Source: Verticillium longisporum (taxonomy: Eukaryota > Ascomycota > Sordariomycetes > Glomerellales > Plectosphaerellaceae). Taken from it: a stretch of DNA of 64,000 bases. The notes under the pieces were generated by a model. That model did not search any database. It saw only the letters and a program-made list of their open reading frames with translations, and had not been told where the DNA came from. This document shows positions 43,675-55,427 of this stretch, one piece after another; position 1 is the stretch's first letter, and the number at the start of each line of letters is the position of its first letter. The stretch lies in NCBI GenBank assembly GCA_019188255.1, contig JAETXT010000003.1, forward strand, positions 744,001-808,000, read 5' to 3'. The position numbers and the translations under genes were made by a program.

Positions 43675-44861
43675 CCGACCGATCCCTGCTCAAGGTTGAC
43701 CCGATCGTCAACGAAACGCTCCGCACCGTCATCTATCCTGTCGTCCCAGGCACCGATGTCACAAATCTCGTCCCCACCTTCGTCACGGCCGACGGTGTCA
43801 GCGCCTCGCCCGAGTCCGGCACGGCGGTGAATCTATCTTCCAAGGTGGTCTACACGATAGCAAACAGCGATGGTTCAACAACCGAGTGGACTCTCTCGGC
43901 CGTGGAGATGCGGAGCCCCGTGCTTCCCGGTCTCTGGGCCGACCCGAACATTGCCGTCTTCGACAACACATACTACCTTTATGTGACGACGGACGGCTTC
44001 GAGGGCTGGGGCGGCAATGTCTTCTACTGGTGGAAGTCGGCTGACCTCGTGTCCTGGACGCGCGGCGAGGAGCCCTTCCTGACGCTCGATGGAGAGAACG
44101 GCAACGTGCCATGGGCGACGGGCAACGCATGGGCGCCGACGATTGCCCGGCGCGACGGCAAGTACTACTTCTACTTCAGCGGGCACAATGCCATCTACGA
44201 CCGCAAGACTATCGGCGTGGCGGTGGCCGACCACCCTGAAGGGCCGTTCACGGCGGAACCAGAGGCGATGATTCTCAACGACGGAACGCCCAAGACGGGC
44301 CAGGCGATCGATCCAGCAACCTTTGAGGACCCGGAGACGGGCAAGTGGTACATATACTGGGGCAACGGTAACCCGGGCCTCGTGGCGGAGCTCGGCGATG
44401 ACATGGTGTCGCTCAAGGAGGGCACGACACGGGTGTTGGAAGGACTCGTGAACTTCCGCGAGGGCGTCTTCATGAACTACCGTGACGGGGTGTATCATCT
44501 TACCTACTCGATCGACGATACGGGGTCGGTCAATTACCGCGTGGGATATGCGACAGCAGACAATGCCCTCGGCCCGTTCACATATCACGGCGTGATCCTC
44601 GAAAAGGATCCTTCGCAAGGCATCCTGGGCACGGGACACAGTTCCGTGCTCAATGTGCCGGGGACGGACGATTGGTACATTGTGTACCATCGATTCGGGA
44701 TCCCTGGCGGCGGCGGGTTCCGGCGGGAGACGACGATTGACAGGCTCGAGATTGACGGCGAGACGGGGTTGTTCAAGAAGGTGACGCCGACGCTGGAGAG
44801 CGTGGGACCGCACAAGGTTCCTGGGGCGTCGCCAAGGCGGCATACCAGTTGGAGGGGATAG
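43671..44861 (+). CDS. Second GH43 module, in frame after TGA, no own start
   Basis: 396 codons that continue the upstream frame. The module begins LADRSLLKVDPIV, then an Ig-like piece (TFVTADGVSASPESG, VVYTIANSDGSTTEW), then a second GH43 propeller. Likely catalytic positions are Asp in GLWADPNIAV, Asp in AIDPATFED and Glu in NFREGVF. The first in-frame ATG (43908) lies at the edge of the propeller, after the Ig-like piece, and no signal peptide or separate promoter is visible. It would therefore be made only by readthrough, giving an 844-residue bimodular enzyme. Otherwise it is a silenced half of a formerly fused gene. All catalytic-type motifs are intact, which argues against long neglect. 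Confidence 0.75.
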   Translation, partial: LADRSLLKVDPIVNETLRTVIYPVVPGTDVTNLVPTFVTADGVSASPESGTAVNLSSKVVYTIANSDGSTTEWTLSAVEMRSPVLPGLWADPNIAVFDNTYYLYVTTDGFEGWGGNVFYWWKSADLVSWTRGEEPFLTLDGENGNVPWATGNAWAPTIARRDGKYYFYFSGHNAIYDRKTIGVAVADHPEGPFTAEPEAMILNDGTPKTGQAIDPATFEDPETGKWYIYWGNGNPGLVAELGDDMVSLKEGTTRVLEGLVNFREGVFMNYRDGVYHLTYSIDDTGSVNYRVGYATADNALGPFTYHGVILEKDPSQGILGTGHSSVLNVPGTDDWYIVYHRFGIPGGGGFRRETTIDRLEIDGETGLFKKVTPTLESVGPHKVPGASPRRHTSWRG

Positions 44862-46681
44862 ATGGATGAGCAAGCGAGGAGGAGGTGCTTTGACGTTTAT
44901 GTGTACACTGGCGACGATTGTGATGATTGAAATGGATATTTCTTTTTCTCCTCTATTGATTATGGCTCCCCCCCCTGGAGAGGTCAATCTCGAGTGACTG
45001 ATAATTTCTTCCTCGGTTTCGTGTCTTGTCGGGAGCTGCCCCCACGTTCGGATCCGAGTCCGGCCCGTCGCAGCTTGGCGATTCCGCCGCCCTGGTTCTG
45101 CCGCTGTGGTGGTCCAGTCTAGGGGGGAAAGGCTGGGCGGTAGGGGACTGCTCAGATTGAGTAGTCGCACGGTCGGCTTCACAGCAAATGGCTAAATCTG
45201 GGCGGTCAGAGATGATCAGTGAGGGGATCGGTGGTACGAGATCGGACGGGGCAGCCGAGGCGATGGCACGGCAAGTACTTTTGGTAGCGAATAGATTGGA
45301 GAAGGGAAGGCAAAGGCAGAGGATCAACGAGATGTGAAACGTCGCTCAGCCGACCACGCGAGTTTTCGAGTCGTGGAGCACGAGCACGGGCATGATCGAC
45401 AGACAGCTGCCAGTCCAGCGACAGCAGCCCAAGACGCTAGGTGGTTCCTTTCACAACAGTCGGCGACAGAAGCGATAAGGAAGCGAGCGACTGGGGGCGG
45501 CATGACGGAAATGACATCAAGAAGGCGTGTCTCATGCCGCGGATTGAAAGGCGCATGAGGGGTCCTGGAAGAGGGTGGACGCCGCGATGGGGGCCTCTCA
45601 CTGGCGCGACTGTGCTGTCTGCTTGAAACTGGCCAAATTTCCGGCCAAGACCTGGGGAGGGGGGGCCACATTCTGAGGCAGGCGGGAGAGGCGCGCGTCA
45701 AACCTGACAAGTCTCTTGCTGCTGATGGGTGATGAGTGATGAGTGACCAGTGATGACAGGAGGGTAAAGATAGCTTTGGGAGGGATGACGAGGGTTCAGA
45801 ACGAAGAGAAGAGGGGGTGAGGTTGGGGCGCTCGCTGTTTCAGTACATGCGGACACCTGAGACGATCCCTGTTCAGGGGGTCGTTGGCTCTCTTCTGTGG
45901 CTGTATACGGACAGCGAGCCTGGGCTGAGGATCTCTGCCTGGCCCTGGACATCCTGGGAGCTTCACCGGGGGACGGCTGGCTGAGGGTACGAGGGTTTTT
46001 CTCGACAGGGAATCGTGGGGCCCAGAACTCGGCCGATGAGCCTCAACGTGGTTTAGACGACGGGCCACACCTCGCCTGTCCAATCGCCAACCTTGCCGCC
46101 AGCGCTGACACTTGCTCGCCTATGACCGCCCTTGTGTCTTTGCGTGGCTCTTTTTGCGGGTATGACCAGGACCTGAGTGCCCGCCGAGGCATCGTGGTGA
46201 AGGAGCGAAGCCTTGCTCGGCCTGGTCTGACCAGCCGTTAGATTGGCTGTTGACAGAAAGGGGACGACCACGACAGGGATGCGACATGAGGTGAGCAAAG
46301 CAAGCATCGTGAAGGCTCCAGGACTGAGTTTGGCCATCTGATGTATGGCTTGCTCGTCTCTGCACCGGGGCCTGGCCTGGTCTGACCGAGATGGTATAAG
46401 AGCCAACAACCCAGGCTGCTCGTTCTTCCAAGACGACCTCTCTTTGATTCATTCCCATCCAGCCCGTGTACATTTTTTTCGAGTTTCATTCTCTTACTCG
46501 TTCGTTCGCTCTGACATTCTTTACTGTGCTAGTCACAAGTCGTTCTTTCAAACAAACTCCAAGATATTCATTCTTTTTCATCGTATCCTCCAGGTAGATC
46601 ACTGGACGATTCTTCACTTTTGTCTTCCGATATAAAACAAACCAACAGACCAAACCAATCCCCGAACAACCAACCGACAAG
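44862..46681. other. Intergenic region
   Basis: About 1.8 kb between two plus-strand secreted-enzyme genes. The long minus-strand open frame over 43875-45182 is a shadow of the GH43 gene. The last 250 bases are pyrimidine-rich, the probable leader of the next gene. Confidence 0.55.
46395..46400 (+). promoter_or_regulatory. Possible TATA box of the LPMO-like gene
   Basis: TATAAG lies 287 bp before ATG 46682, ahead of a long T/C-rich leader. The distance implies a leader of about 250 bases. Confidence 0.35.
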
Positions 46682-47614
46682 ATGGCCTCCAAGATTCTGT
46701 CCCTCCTCTCCATCGTTGCCGCCGTCTCGGCCCACGGCATCGTCACCTCGCCCCCGCCCCGTCCCGCCGGCGATGCCTTCCGTGCCGCTTGCGGTAACAC
46801 CATGTTCAACATGATCAACTCCGACCCCCTCGGCAACATCCAGGGCATGGAGCAGGGCCGTGACGCCTCTCTCGCCTCGGCCGACTGCAACCTCAACCTC
46901 TGCAAGGCCTTCAAGTTCGAGGACAACCCCGCCGCCAACATCCAGTCCTACAGCCCCGGCGAGACCGTCAACATGCTCGTCAGGATCGGTGCCCCCCACA
47001 CCGGTATCGCCAACGTCTCCGTCGTTGACACCACCACCAACACCATCATCGGCACCCCGCTGATCGAGTTCACCAACTACGCCTCCACCCGCACCGGTGT
47101 CGCCGCCAACAACACCGACTTCAGCTTCGACCTCCCCGCCACCCTGCCCGCCGAGTGCGCCACCGCTGGCAACTGCGTCCTTCAGTGGTTCTGGGACTCG
47201 GACGAGGCCGGCCAGACCTACATGAGCTGCATCGACTTCACCACTAGCGGCACCGGCTCTGCCCCTCCCGCCCCCGCTCCTCCCGCCGCCTCCTCCGCTC
47301 CCGTGGTCGAGGAGCCCGCTGCCCCGACCACCACCGCTGCCGCCCCCGCCGTTCCCACCACCACGGCTCCCGCCGCCGGCGCCACCACCTCGGCCGCCGC
47401 TCCCGTCGTTGAGGAGCCCGCCGCCCCCACGACCACCGCGGCGCCTGTTCCCACCTCTGTAAGCCATCGCCTAGCGTCCCCCTTTTGTGTTGATACCCTC
47501 TTGCTAACAAATCCCCAGCCTCCTACCACCTGCAAGCGCCGCCGCGTCCGCCGCAACTCGGCCGCCGCCAAGAAGTACCGCGCCGCCAAGCGCGCCGCCG
47601 CCCTCCGCCGCTAA
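46682..47614 (+). CDS. Secreted LPMO-like protein with basic C-terminal tail
   Basis: Exons 46682-47458 and 47519-47614 give 290 residues. A 17-residue signal peptide leaves His18 at the mature N-terminus (HGIVTSPPPRPAG), the hallmark of copper-binding lytic polysaccharide monooxygenases. A second candidate brace His is in GAPHTG (H106), and QWFWDSDEAGQTYMSCIDF provides the axial-side aromatic region. It resembles fungal proteins labelled chitin-binding type 4, possibly AA16; the exact AA family is not certain. A Pro/Ala/Thr linker contains APVVEEPAAPTTTAA twice. The tail CKRRRVRRNSAAAKKYRAAK is strongly basic, unusual for a secreted enzyme. The 60-bp intron (GTAAGC, TGCTAAC branch, CAG) is a multiple of three and stop-free, so retention would add 20 residues. 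Confidence 0.8.
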   Translation: MASKILSLLSIVAAVSAHGIVTSPPPRPAGDAFRAACGNTMFNMINSDPLGNIQGMEQGRDASLASADCNLNLCKAFKFEDNPAANIQSYSPGETVNMLVRIGAPHTGIANVSVVDTTTNTIIGTPLIEFTNYASTRTGVAANNTDFSFDLPATLPAECATAGNCVLQWFWDSDEAGQTYMSCIDFTTSGTGSAPPAPAPPAASSAPVVEEPAAPTTTAAAPAVPTTTAPAAGATTSAAAPVVEEPAAPTTTAAPVPTSVSHRLASPFCVDTLLLTNPQPPTTCKRRRVRRNSAAAKKYRAAKRAAALRR

Positions 47615-49367
47615 GTCGTCAATCCGCTCTGATGGCCCAAAGTGAGGCGTGCGATGCATGACGTGGATTGGGGAGTCTGTCCTTGCGAGGGCTCTCTCTC
47701 TCCCTTTCCCCCATGATTCTTTGTATATACTACATGACGCGATTTTTTTCAACCTGTAAAAAAGACCTGGGGGGGGAAGCAATGGAATAGACGAAAGATG
47801 AACGGGGCTGGAGGAAATGGCGGTGCCGCCTCGGTTCCTGAATTGACGTGTTCAACACCCTTGATCTTGCTACCTTTCTATGATCTACAACGTGATGTAA
47901 TGCTGAGAGTGGTTGCTTTTAGGAAGTAGTTTTTGGTTCACCATGTTTCTGGGGGGTTGATGTGATTGCTAATCAAGATGAGCCTAAATGTGTCGATCAC
48001 TCTGGCCCTGGGACGACCACATCCGCATAAAACCTGCCCTATCGGATATCCCAGGCGCGCGGCTGTCGAGACGACCGGAAAATGATCGGCATGCACCTTG
48101 GGTATTGCGACGGAGGCATGGGCAATGCGCACAACCTGGCCTTGAACAGCCAGCCACTCTCAAGCACAGCACATGTAATGGTTTTTGAGAGGAAGATTCT
48201 CAGACACTTGGTTGAGAAGATCGAATGCAGTCTGAGAAGATGAAGATGGCATGGCTGTATGGACATCTGTGCAAACAGTGTCCGCTCGAAGTAGTATGAT
48301 ACCTGGACAGTGTCAGCTAGGACACCGCAATAGTTCCAGTCGGAGCGCCCTCACACATCCATTAGCTGTGGATAGTTTGAGGCGGATTGCTGTATCTCGG
48401 ATCGCGAGAGGATTAATTTGGAAAGATCAATGGCGACGAAGACGAAGAACAGGTGATTCATCCCTTCCCTCGGGTCTACCAGTGTCCCAGTTCATCCTCT
48501 TCGGTTGCGTTCAGGAGCCTTCCCCTGCGTAGGCGGAGAGGAAGAGATATTGTCTTCTGATCCATCGCCATCCAACAGCTTAACAAGGAGTGCTACGTCA
48601 AGAGCCATCCTATGCATCAAGTCATTTCGCCGAGGGACTTATAAATGTTGGTCTTTTGTCAGGAGGAAAGTGGCCACGTCGTGTTTCGCTCTTCCTCACG
48701 GTCGCGGGAACGGGTTTGCCAATGGGCAGCAATTCATAAACTTCATTTGCACAGTAGAGACCAATCACTGCAATATAGACTGCTACTTTAGTTAGCGTGT
48801 GACTGGGTTTAATCATATTCTCGTTGTCGTCGGATCACACCCTCATCGTGCACATCGCTCCGGCTTGATAGGACTAGAAGCAGACAAGGCATATCAGCAT
48901 TGATTACTGTTTCTCGGGACAGAATAAAATCAGCGACTTCTACGGCTTGCTATTTGGGCTGGTCTAGCTTTTCGCTGGCCTTCAAAGCAAAAGGGACCAG
49001 CATTTAAGTTCAGAGGCAAGTTACAGTTGCATGCCTCAACGGAGTGACCTTGGTGGACTGCAATTGGTTGGATACCATTATCCTTTTCGACAGACTATAC
49101 TCTCACCAGGACACCCTGATTAGCACTCTAATCCGAGTATCAGGTTGGGAGAAGGCTCAACATTTGTTCACACCAAGCCGGTTCAAGTCAAGGGTCGAAG
49201 GCCGCGGGCAAGCAGCTCAGGAGTATCTCCTAATGGGAGCCGAAAAAGGCGAAATTATTCCAGGAGAACGATCATGTCATCTCGACATGGGCAATCGTTC
49301 TAAGAGAACGTAAGCGACAAGAAGATGCAAAAATTGATGTCTTGATGAGGGCAAAATACTGAATCAA
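47615..49367. other. Intergenic region
   Basis: About 1.75 kb, AT-richer than its surroundings, with no gene supported. It includes the 3' flank of the LPMO-like gene. At 49353-49356, AAAA (TTTT on the minus strand) lies 12 bases beyond the tRNA 3' end and fits a Pol III terminator. Confidence 0.55.
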
Positions 49368-49438
49368 TGCGTGAACTGGGAATCGAACCCAGGGCTCCCC
49401 GATGGCAACGGAGAATTTTACCACTAAACCATTCACGC
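49368..49438 (-). tRNA. tRNA-Gly (GCC), 71 nt, no intron
   Basis: On the minus strand GCGTGAA pairs with TTCACGC plus discriminator A. The D-arm carries TTTAGTGGTAA (A box). The anticodon stem CTCCG/CGGGG encloses the loop TTGCCAT with anticodon GCC. The T-arm has GGTTCGATTCC (B box). Length and arms are standard for eukaryotic tRNA-Gly. Confidence 0.95.
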
Positions 49439-50327
49439 TAATGGATGATAACAGTCCCAGTAGAATAGATCATGATTCCACATCGCGGCGCTGAGATCCG
49501 CAGCCCCTTTCTCCTCGCTCCTGTGGCTTACACGATAACCAACCTGCCAAGTGACGACATTGTCAGCACACGCCGCCTGAGTCACAGACTTCACATCTCC
49601 AACGTCTGGCATCACCGCATTTTGCTTGCTCCTTCCTCACGGATGGCCAGCGTCCAGTTAGGAACATATCGTCTCTCTTTCAAGTGAGCGACGAACACAA
49701 GATGAACCACCAAGCAGGTCCGGTGTCAGAACTCGAAGATGCTTCAACATCACGATGATGCAGACGAGAATGCATGACCTCTCGACTCGGCGTCAGTGTC
49801 TTGACTGGCTTTCTATGACACAAAGTTCTCGCACATGTCAATCCTTTCAGCAACGCTCTGCTGGCGCATACCATGGCTAACTTGAGCTGGCACATGTACT
49901 GAAGAGCGGCAGTGTTGTTTCGACGTGCTCCCGCGCACACGATCGCCTCTGCTACCGCAACTGTCTTGTCGATTTCGAACGACCCCGACTAGAAGCTCCC
50001 TCCGGGAAGCCCTATCACACGACAAGTGCCCATGTTGTTGCCTGATCTCGGCGAACAAGTCCAACCCCTCTAGGGCAATCCTTTTCTCCAGCGACAAGTT
50101 CAGTCTCGACGTCACGGATGGTGATAATATGCAAGCATAACTATCAGCGAGAGCTGTAGTTCTGTTGTAACACTGATGGGGTATTATCTGCGGAAACGAT
50201 TCGATGAAGCGACAGCATCGAAGACGAACGAAATAAGACGATGCCGGAAACAAGACATCCGACCTCATGTCAACCACCTGCTCGACCTATTCCCCCTACT
50301 GCCAAGCACGGACAGCATGACCGTCAT
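49439..50327. other. Intergenic: tRNA 5' flank and permease 3' flank
   Basis: No supported gene. Overlapping short frames have no consistent signal. Confidence 0.55.
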
Positions 50328-52513
50328 CTACGATTTGGGCGCGTTGGGCCCATCCTGAACGTACGACGGGTTCTGCGCTACGTGTTTCTCGTCACCCTGC
50401 AGCGAGTCGTCAGAACCGGCCGCATTGCCGGACGCCACATGGCGGCGGCGCAGGCGGCCAGTCTCGTCGTGGGTCTGATCCCACTCAGCAAGTTCGGCGA
50501 GGGGAACCCGCACGAGGCGGTGCGTGTTGGCGCCAGTGTCCTCGTTGATATCCACATCGAGGACCTCAGTCCTGATGCGGTAGCCCTTCCATTTGGGCAG
50601 AGTGTACATCCAGACGTAGTAGTAGATGCCGCAGACGATCATGCTGTGAATCAGGTCAGTCACTGCTGAGATGGAAGGCGGGGGCGGTAGCGGGCGCTTG
50701 AACCCGGCTCTCGCGGAGATGGGAACTCACATGGCGATACCAACAATGCAGTAAGTCGCATAGAAGAAGCTAACGTCTCCGGCGTAGATGCCTCCCTTGG
50801 GAGGGAACCACGGCATGACGAGGAGGTAGATCTGAATGAGCAAGAAGAAAATGACAGCAATGTGCCAAGCCTTGAACTCGGGACGCGGCTGGTTGGAACG
50901 GGCACGACGCTTGCGGATAATGTACACGCCGAGAACCATGGCGACGTAGAACATGGCGCTTGGGTACGTCTGCAAACTGACGACAAAGGCGAAGGCGTCT
51001 CCGGCCGGGGGAGCGACGATCATGATAAAAGTCATGCCCCATTTCAAGAGGTAGGGACCCAGAGGGGTGCCAAAGGGGCGCGTCGACACCCAGAACTCGG
51101 TGAAGGGGAGAACGCCCTGACGACCGATCTCACGGATGGAGCGAGACTGACCGATGAGCACGACCAGGAGGTTACCGAAGGAACTGAGCAGCACGAGGAA
51201 GTTCAAGGCCTGCTCAGCGCCACCCTTGCCGAAGACAGTGCGGAAGAAGGTGGCGGCCGCAATCTCGCCCGAGGCAGCAAACTCGGCCTTGGACACTATG
51301 ATAGATTGTGTCAGTCTACCAACCGCGATTCAGAAACTGAAGCAACGAGGACTCACCAGCCGAGAAGTACGCAATGTTGCACAGGAAGTAGAGCACAAAG
51401 ACAATGCCGAGCGAGATTGTGGCGTTCTTCCTCAGGGTGGGAATGGGGTTCTGGATCTCATTGACGAGGTTGAAGGCGTTGGAGTAGCCCGTGTACGAGA
51501 AGACGATGCTGACCAACGAGTTGGCCAAGTCGTTGCCGTTCTGAGTGGTACCGTCGAAGGCATTGCGGAAGTTGCGGTGGGGATCGGGAACGCGGTCGAC
51601 ATTGCCGCCGAGGATTACGAGACCGGTGATACTGATGAAGACGAGGGTGATGATCTTCAGGCCACCAATAACGTTGGACGCCCAGAGAGAATACTTGTTG
51701 TGGGCGATGACACCTGAGATTCGATCATATCAGCAACTCTGCCAGAAACAACGAAACAACTTCGAGACGATATCAAAACGTACAGATGACAGCAAAGGTG
51801 TAAGCGGCAACGGCGACACCCTTCATCTCCCAGTCGGTGGGGGTCCGACCGATGATGCGCCAAAGATAACGTGACAGAACGATGGCGTTGCTGCTGCTGA
51901 AAGACAGGATGATCGACTGGACGGCAAAGGTGACGGGGAAGAAGTACTTCGGACGAGGATAGGCCTGCTCGAGGTAGACGACCTCACCGCCGCTGCGGTT
52001 CGGGAAATAACTGGCAAGCTCGAGGTACACGGCAAGACCAGCAGCGGCCATGAAGAACCCAATGACCCAGTAGATCAGGGCCAAGCCGACGGAGCCCGTG
52101 TTTCTGAGGATGTTTCCGGCTGCATGGCGCGTTAGCATGGCGTCTCACGTCATATCAGCACCGGCAACCGACGCCCCAAGCTCCCCCTCGCCATGAGAAC
52201 TCGAGCGACGGGCCATCCGAGACGACGAGAGCGGACAGGACTTACGAGTTGAGAAGATACCGGTTCCGATCATCATGTTGATGTTCAGGAAGATGACGGT
52301 GACCCAGTTGACATGGTAGCCAAGCGGCGACTTGGATTCAACGGGAGCGCCGGCAGCCTCCTGGTACGAGGGCCCGGAGCCGTTGCCGGCAGCGAAGCGG
52401 ACGTAGGCCAACTTTCCATCGTGGATGACGGAGTTTTCGCTGTCCGAGTTGTAGTTGGACCTATCGCTGGCCACTTCGACCGCGGTCTGTGGCTTCCAGA
52501 AGGACAAGCCCAT
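50328..52513 (-). CDS. MUP1: APC-family amino acid permease, MUP1 (methionine permease) type, five exons
   Basis: Exons 52246-52513, 51784-52119, 51357-51713, 50731-51295 and 50328-50643 join in frame to 613 residues; introns are 126, 70, 61 and 87 bp with consensus borders. A hydrophilic N-terminus leads into NMMIGTGIFSTPGNIL, the conserved first helix of APC transporters. Next come GSVGLALIYWVIGFFMAAAG and LAVYLELASYFPNRSGGEVVYLEQAYPRP, like the block in high-affinity methionine permeases. Later helices include SIVFSYTGYSNAFNLVNEIQNP and the C-terminal YYYVWMYTLPKWKGY. About 12 membrane segments are expected. It is probably a plasma-membrane uptake carrier; methionine as substrate rests on family resemblance only. 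The cytosolic tail is Asp/Arg-rich and could serve regulated endocytosis. Confidence 0.88.
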
Positions 52514-54077
52514 AATGGCGTTGTTGCTGTCGTGAGACCTTCGTCAGGGGAGGAAAGCAGCAAAGCTCGTTGGCTCCCTTACTACGCTGGCAAGAGGGCA
52601 GATCAAGAGTGGATGGCAAGATCTGCTCTTTTCGTTCTCCTGTCCAAAGTCCAACTTTGCCGACGACGGCGGCCATCGAGCTCATTTATTCAAAGGCCAC
52701 CTTCGCGACGGCACGACAACTACAAGCGCACGACCGCGAAAAGCATGCGACCCTGCATCCATGCAGACCCAACGCTTCTCGAAGGACATGGCTCCAACAG
52801 CGCCGGAGAAGATCTTTCGAATTTACCAGGCACAATGGCACAATCGCCGCGGGAGGGTCGCGATGGCCGGTTGGACTTGAAGCAGCAGGGTCAGGACACG
52901 CTCGACCTTCCTACCTGGTCGGGGCCAAGGAGCACGCCATCCTGACGATCATGAGGCGACGAGCGAGCGGCAAACCGCCGACCACGAACCCTTTTGACGA
53001 ATCTGAACGCGCCCTCGCCGACAACTATCGGCAGCGGCGCAATTGCAGATGAACGCCCGTTTCCTCCAACGCCTCTTCTTCGCCCCCGGTTCCCCGCCAA
53101 TCGATGGCGTTTTTGCCAATGATACCAGCGGCGGCCACCCGTGCCTTGGCACTAGGGATGCATCGTTCGGTGGAAGGATGATTGACAGCGGGGGGGGGAG
53201 GCTCCTCCAAGAATTTCTTTGCGCTGAACATCTCTCAAAGGGCTGCATCGTTCAATGCCTCCAAGCCCTTGGAAGCAGGCGTAAGGGTGGTTGGGATTGG
53301 CTTGGCTTCGCTCGTCGCCCATCCTCCTCGCCCCATACCGACGACGAGGATGCTTCGCAAGGCCTCAATAGAGTTGCATCATCCATGGCAAGCAGGCGAA
53401 CTGCCAAGTCCGGACACTTGCCCAGCCTTCTCCCCTTCTCCCATCTTTCATGGTTCGATGCGGCAATGCAGTATGCCAACAGGCGAAGGCAAAGGTGGGT
53501 CAAAGTATTCGCAACGTTGCGTTGGGTGAGAAGAGTCCCGCGCGCGGATGGACCGACTTTGACTTGCCGGGCATACGGCCGGCAAGCAAGCGACTCGACG
53601 CCCCCTTTTTCGTATCCATTTTGACACAGGACAACTCCTCTTCCGACGCATCAACGAGGTTCAAAGAGACTTTGTCTGCTGGGTCCGCAAGAGGGGCATG
53701 GCTGCTCACGGAACCGGGATGGCCCCTGGTGTGCTCAGAGGAAGCCATGACGGCCTTCCCAAAACGTCTTACGGTCTTGGATGTCCCCCTTGGCTCGAGC
53801 TGACCGGCCATGTCACATTGTGCGCGCAGATGATAACAATTAATAAGGTTGGCAGAGAAGGGGGGATCCCTCGCATATGCATCTTACGTCGACATGCATC
53901 AGATTGTTCTCGATAGAAACAAGGGAAGAAACCCCTGCGCTACACATGAAGCCAGATGGGTAGCATCGGCGATGATTGACCGTCTGCCCACAGCCTGTCG
54001 TTGCAAGACACCTCATGGTAGCCCACTCCCCCCTTTTCCCTTTTCTGCCTACAGCCCGCATGCCGCCGGCTGGCGAT
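52514..54077. other. Intergenic region
   Basis: Upstream DNA of the permease and downstream flank of the dioxygenase. Open frames here are short and overlap on both strands. No gene is supported. Confidence 0.55.
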
Positions 54078-55427
54078 CTATCGCCCCTTGTTGCTTTCAC
54101 TGCGAATGTAGGGTTCCAACGGGAAGACCTGCGTGTCAGGATCAACGCCGTCATACAGCTGTTGCCACCTCTCGTCGAGGTCGCCTGGCGTCTCCCATGC
54201 CTTTTCGGGGTCGCGCAGCCACAACCGGACGAGGTGCCGCTGCTTCTCGGGCGTGTCGCTGAAGCCATCGCGCGCGTGGAAGACGGCGAGGTTGTTGACG
54301 TACTGCATGTCGCCCTTTTCAAAGTCTGTGGCGACGCTGTACTTCTCGCCTAGGAAGTGAAGCGCGTCCAGAGCCTCTGCCTGGGCCTCGGTGATGGGGG
54401 GGATGTGCGGGCTCCGCGGCAGGGCGCCGAATCCGACAAAGTAGCGGCGGGCGTACTGGAGAACAACGCGCTCGGGAGCCAAAGCCGTGGCCGGCTGGTG
54501 GTAGAGCAGTGGGCGTGTCCAGTACGGCTTGTCAGACTTGGCGAAGCTGTGAAGCACGGCATGTCAGACTTTCCCATGGCATTAAGAACAAGAGAAAAAA
54601 AGGAAAGAAAAAAAGGAAAGAAAAAAAGTGGCAGCTGCTCAAAGGGTGTGTACTCACATTTCAACATCCCATCCCTCGCTCAGCGTGCGCACGAGGTCAG
54701 GCCGCGTGGCAGCGAGGTGGTTATAGACGCGCCACGTGCTCGCGAGACGACTGGCGCCGCCTTCAGCAGCCGAGTCGAGGGCGAACAGAGACACAATGTC
54801 GGCTGTGTCCGTGTGGAAGACTTGCTTGTCGGCCGTGTAGGCTGGGCTCCCGATGACGCCATCCTGGCCGTGGGACGTCAGGGTCAGGTCCTTGATGTGC
54901 GTGAGGACGACATCGGCAGGCTCGCCGGCATATTTTGTGTCCTGGCGGCCGCGCAGCGCAGCAATGTGAGAAGAGATGCCAGCATAGATGATGATGTTGT
55001 CGCGGCGCTCATAATCATCAACGCGCAGACCGCGGATGACGAAGAAGCCGTGGCCCTCGTGCAGCTCGGCGGACAGACGGCGCAGCTCTGCGTGCAGCGT
55101 GGGCAGGGGGAAGGTGTCTGGGGACAGGCGGCCGAGGGGCAGATTCAGGGCCTTGAAGCTGCGAAGGGCCTCGTCGACCTCCTGTAGCTGGGCCGGCGAC
55201 AGCACGTAGGTCCACTGGTAGCGGTCGGCGAGGCCCTGGCCCTCCCAGACGAGGGGCCCCTGGAGCTGGGCGGGGAAACCGTCTGGAAGGGTCTTCGGGA
55301 GGTCGAGCTTGGCACGACGGGTGGCGCGCGCCTGATACTTTTCGTAGTCGGGGTGATAGGAAATGTCCGGCTGGCGAGGGCTAGCTGTGGCCGTGGCGGT
55401 GGTAGTGGAGACGGTCGTTGTCGACAT
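54078..55427 (-). CDS. TauD/TfdA-type Fe(II)/2-oxoglutarate dioxygenase, two exons
   Basis: Exons 54658-55427 and 54078-54546, with a 111-bp intron (GTGAGT/CAG), give 412 residues. The fold's iron ligands are visible: HTD in VFHTDTADIV, and the distal His with the oxoglutarate-binding Arg in QRHLVRLWLRD. HGFFVIRGL and NLAVFHARDGFSD are further family blocks. Fungal members oxidise taurine-like sulfonates, aryloxy acids or secondary-metabolite intermediates; the actual substrate is unknown. No signal peptide, so cytosolic. The N-terminal 20 residues are Thr/Ala-rich and low-complexity. The intron has three TTTTTTTCTTTCC-like repeats on the coding strand. Confidence 0.9.

Noticed and set aside
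43560..43690. Intron removing the TGA between GH43 modules
   Set aside because: Possible donors (GTCAGC, GTCGGG) are weak, the CTGAC lies within a few bases of the only TAG acceptor, and no convincing in-frame pair was found.
43875..45182. 435-codon minus-strand open frame
   Set aside because: It is the antisense shadow of the second GH43 module in high-GC DNA. It has no protein-like pattern and extends only because the sense codons are GC-rich.
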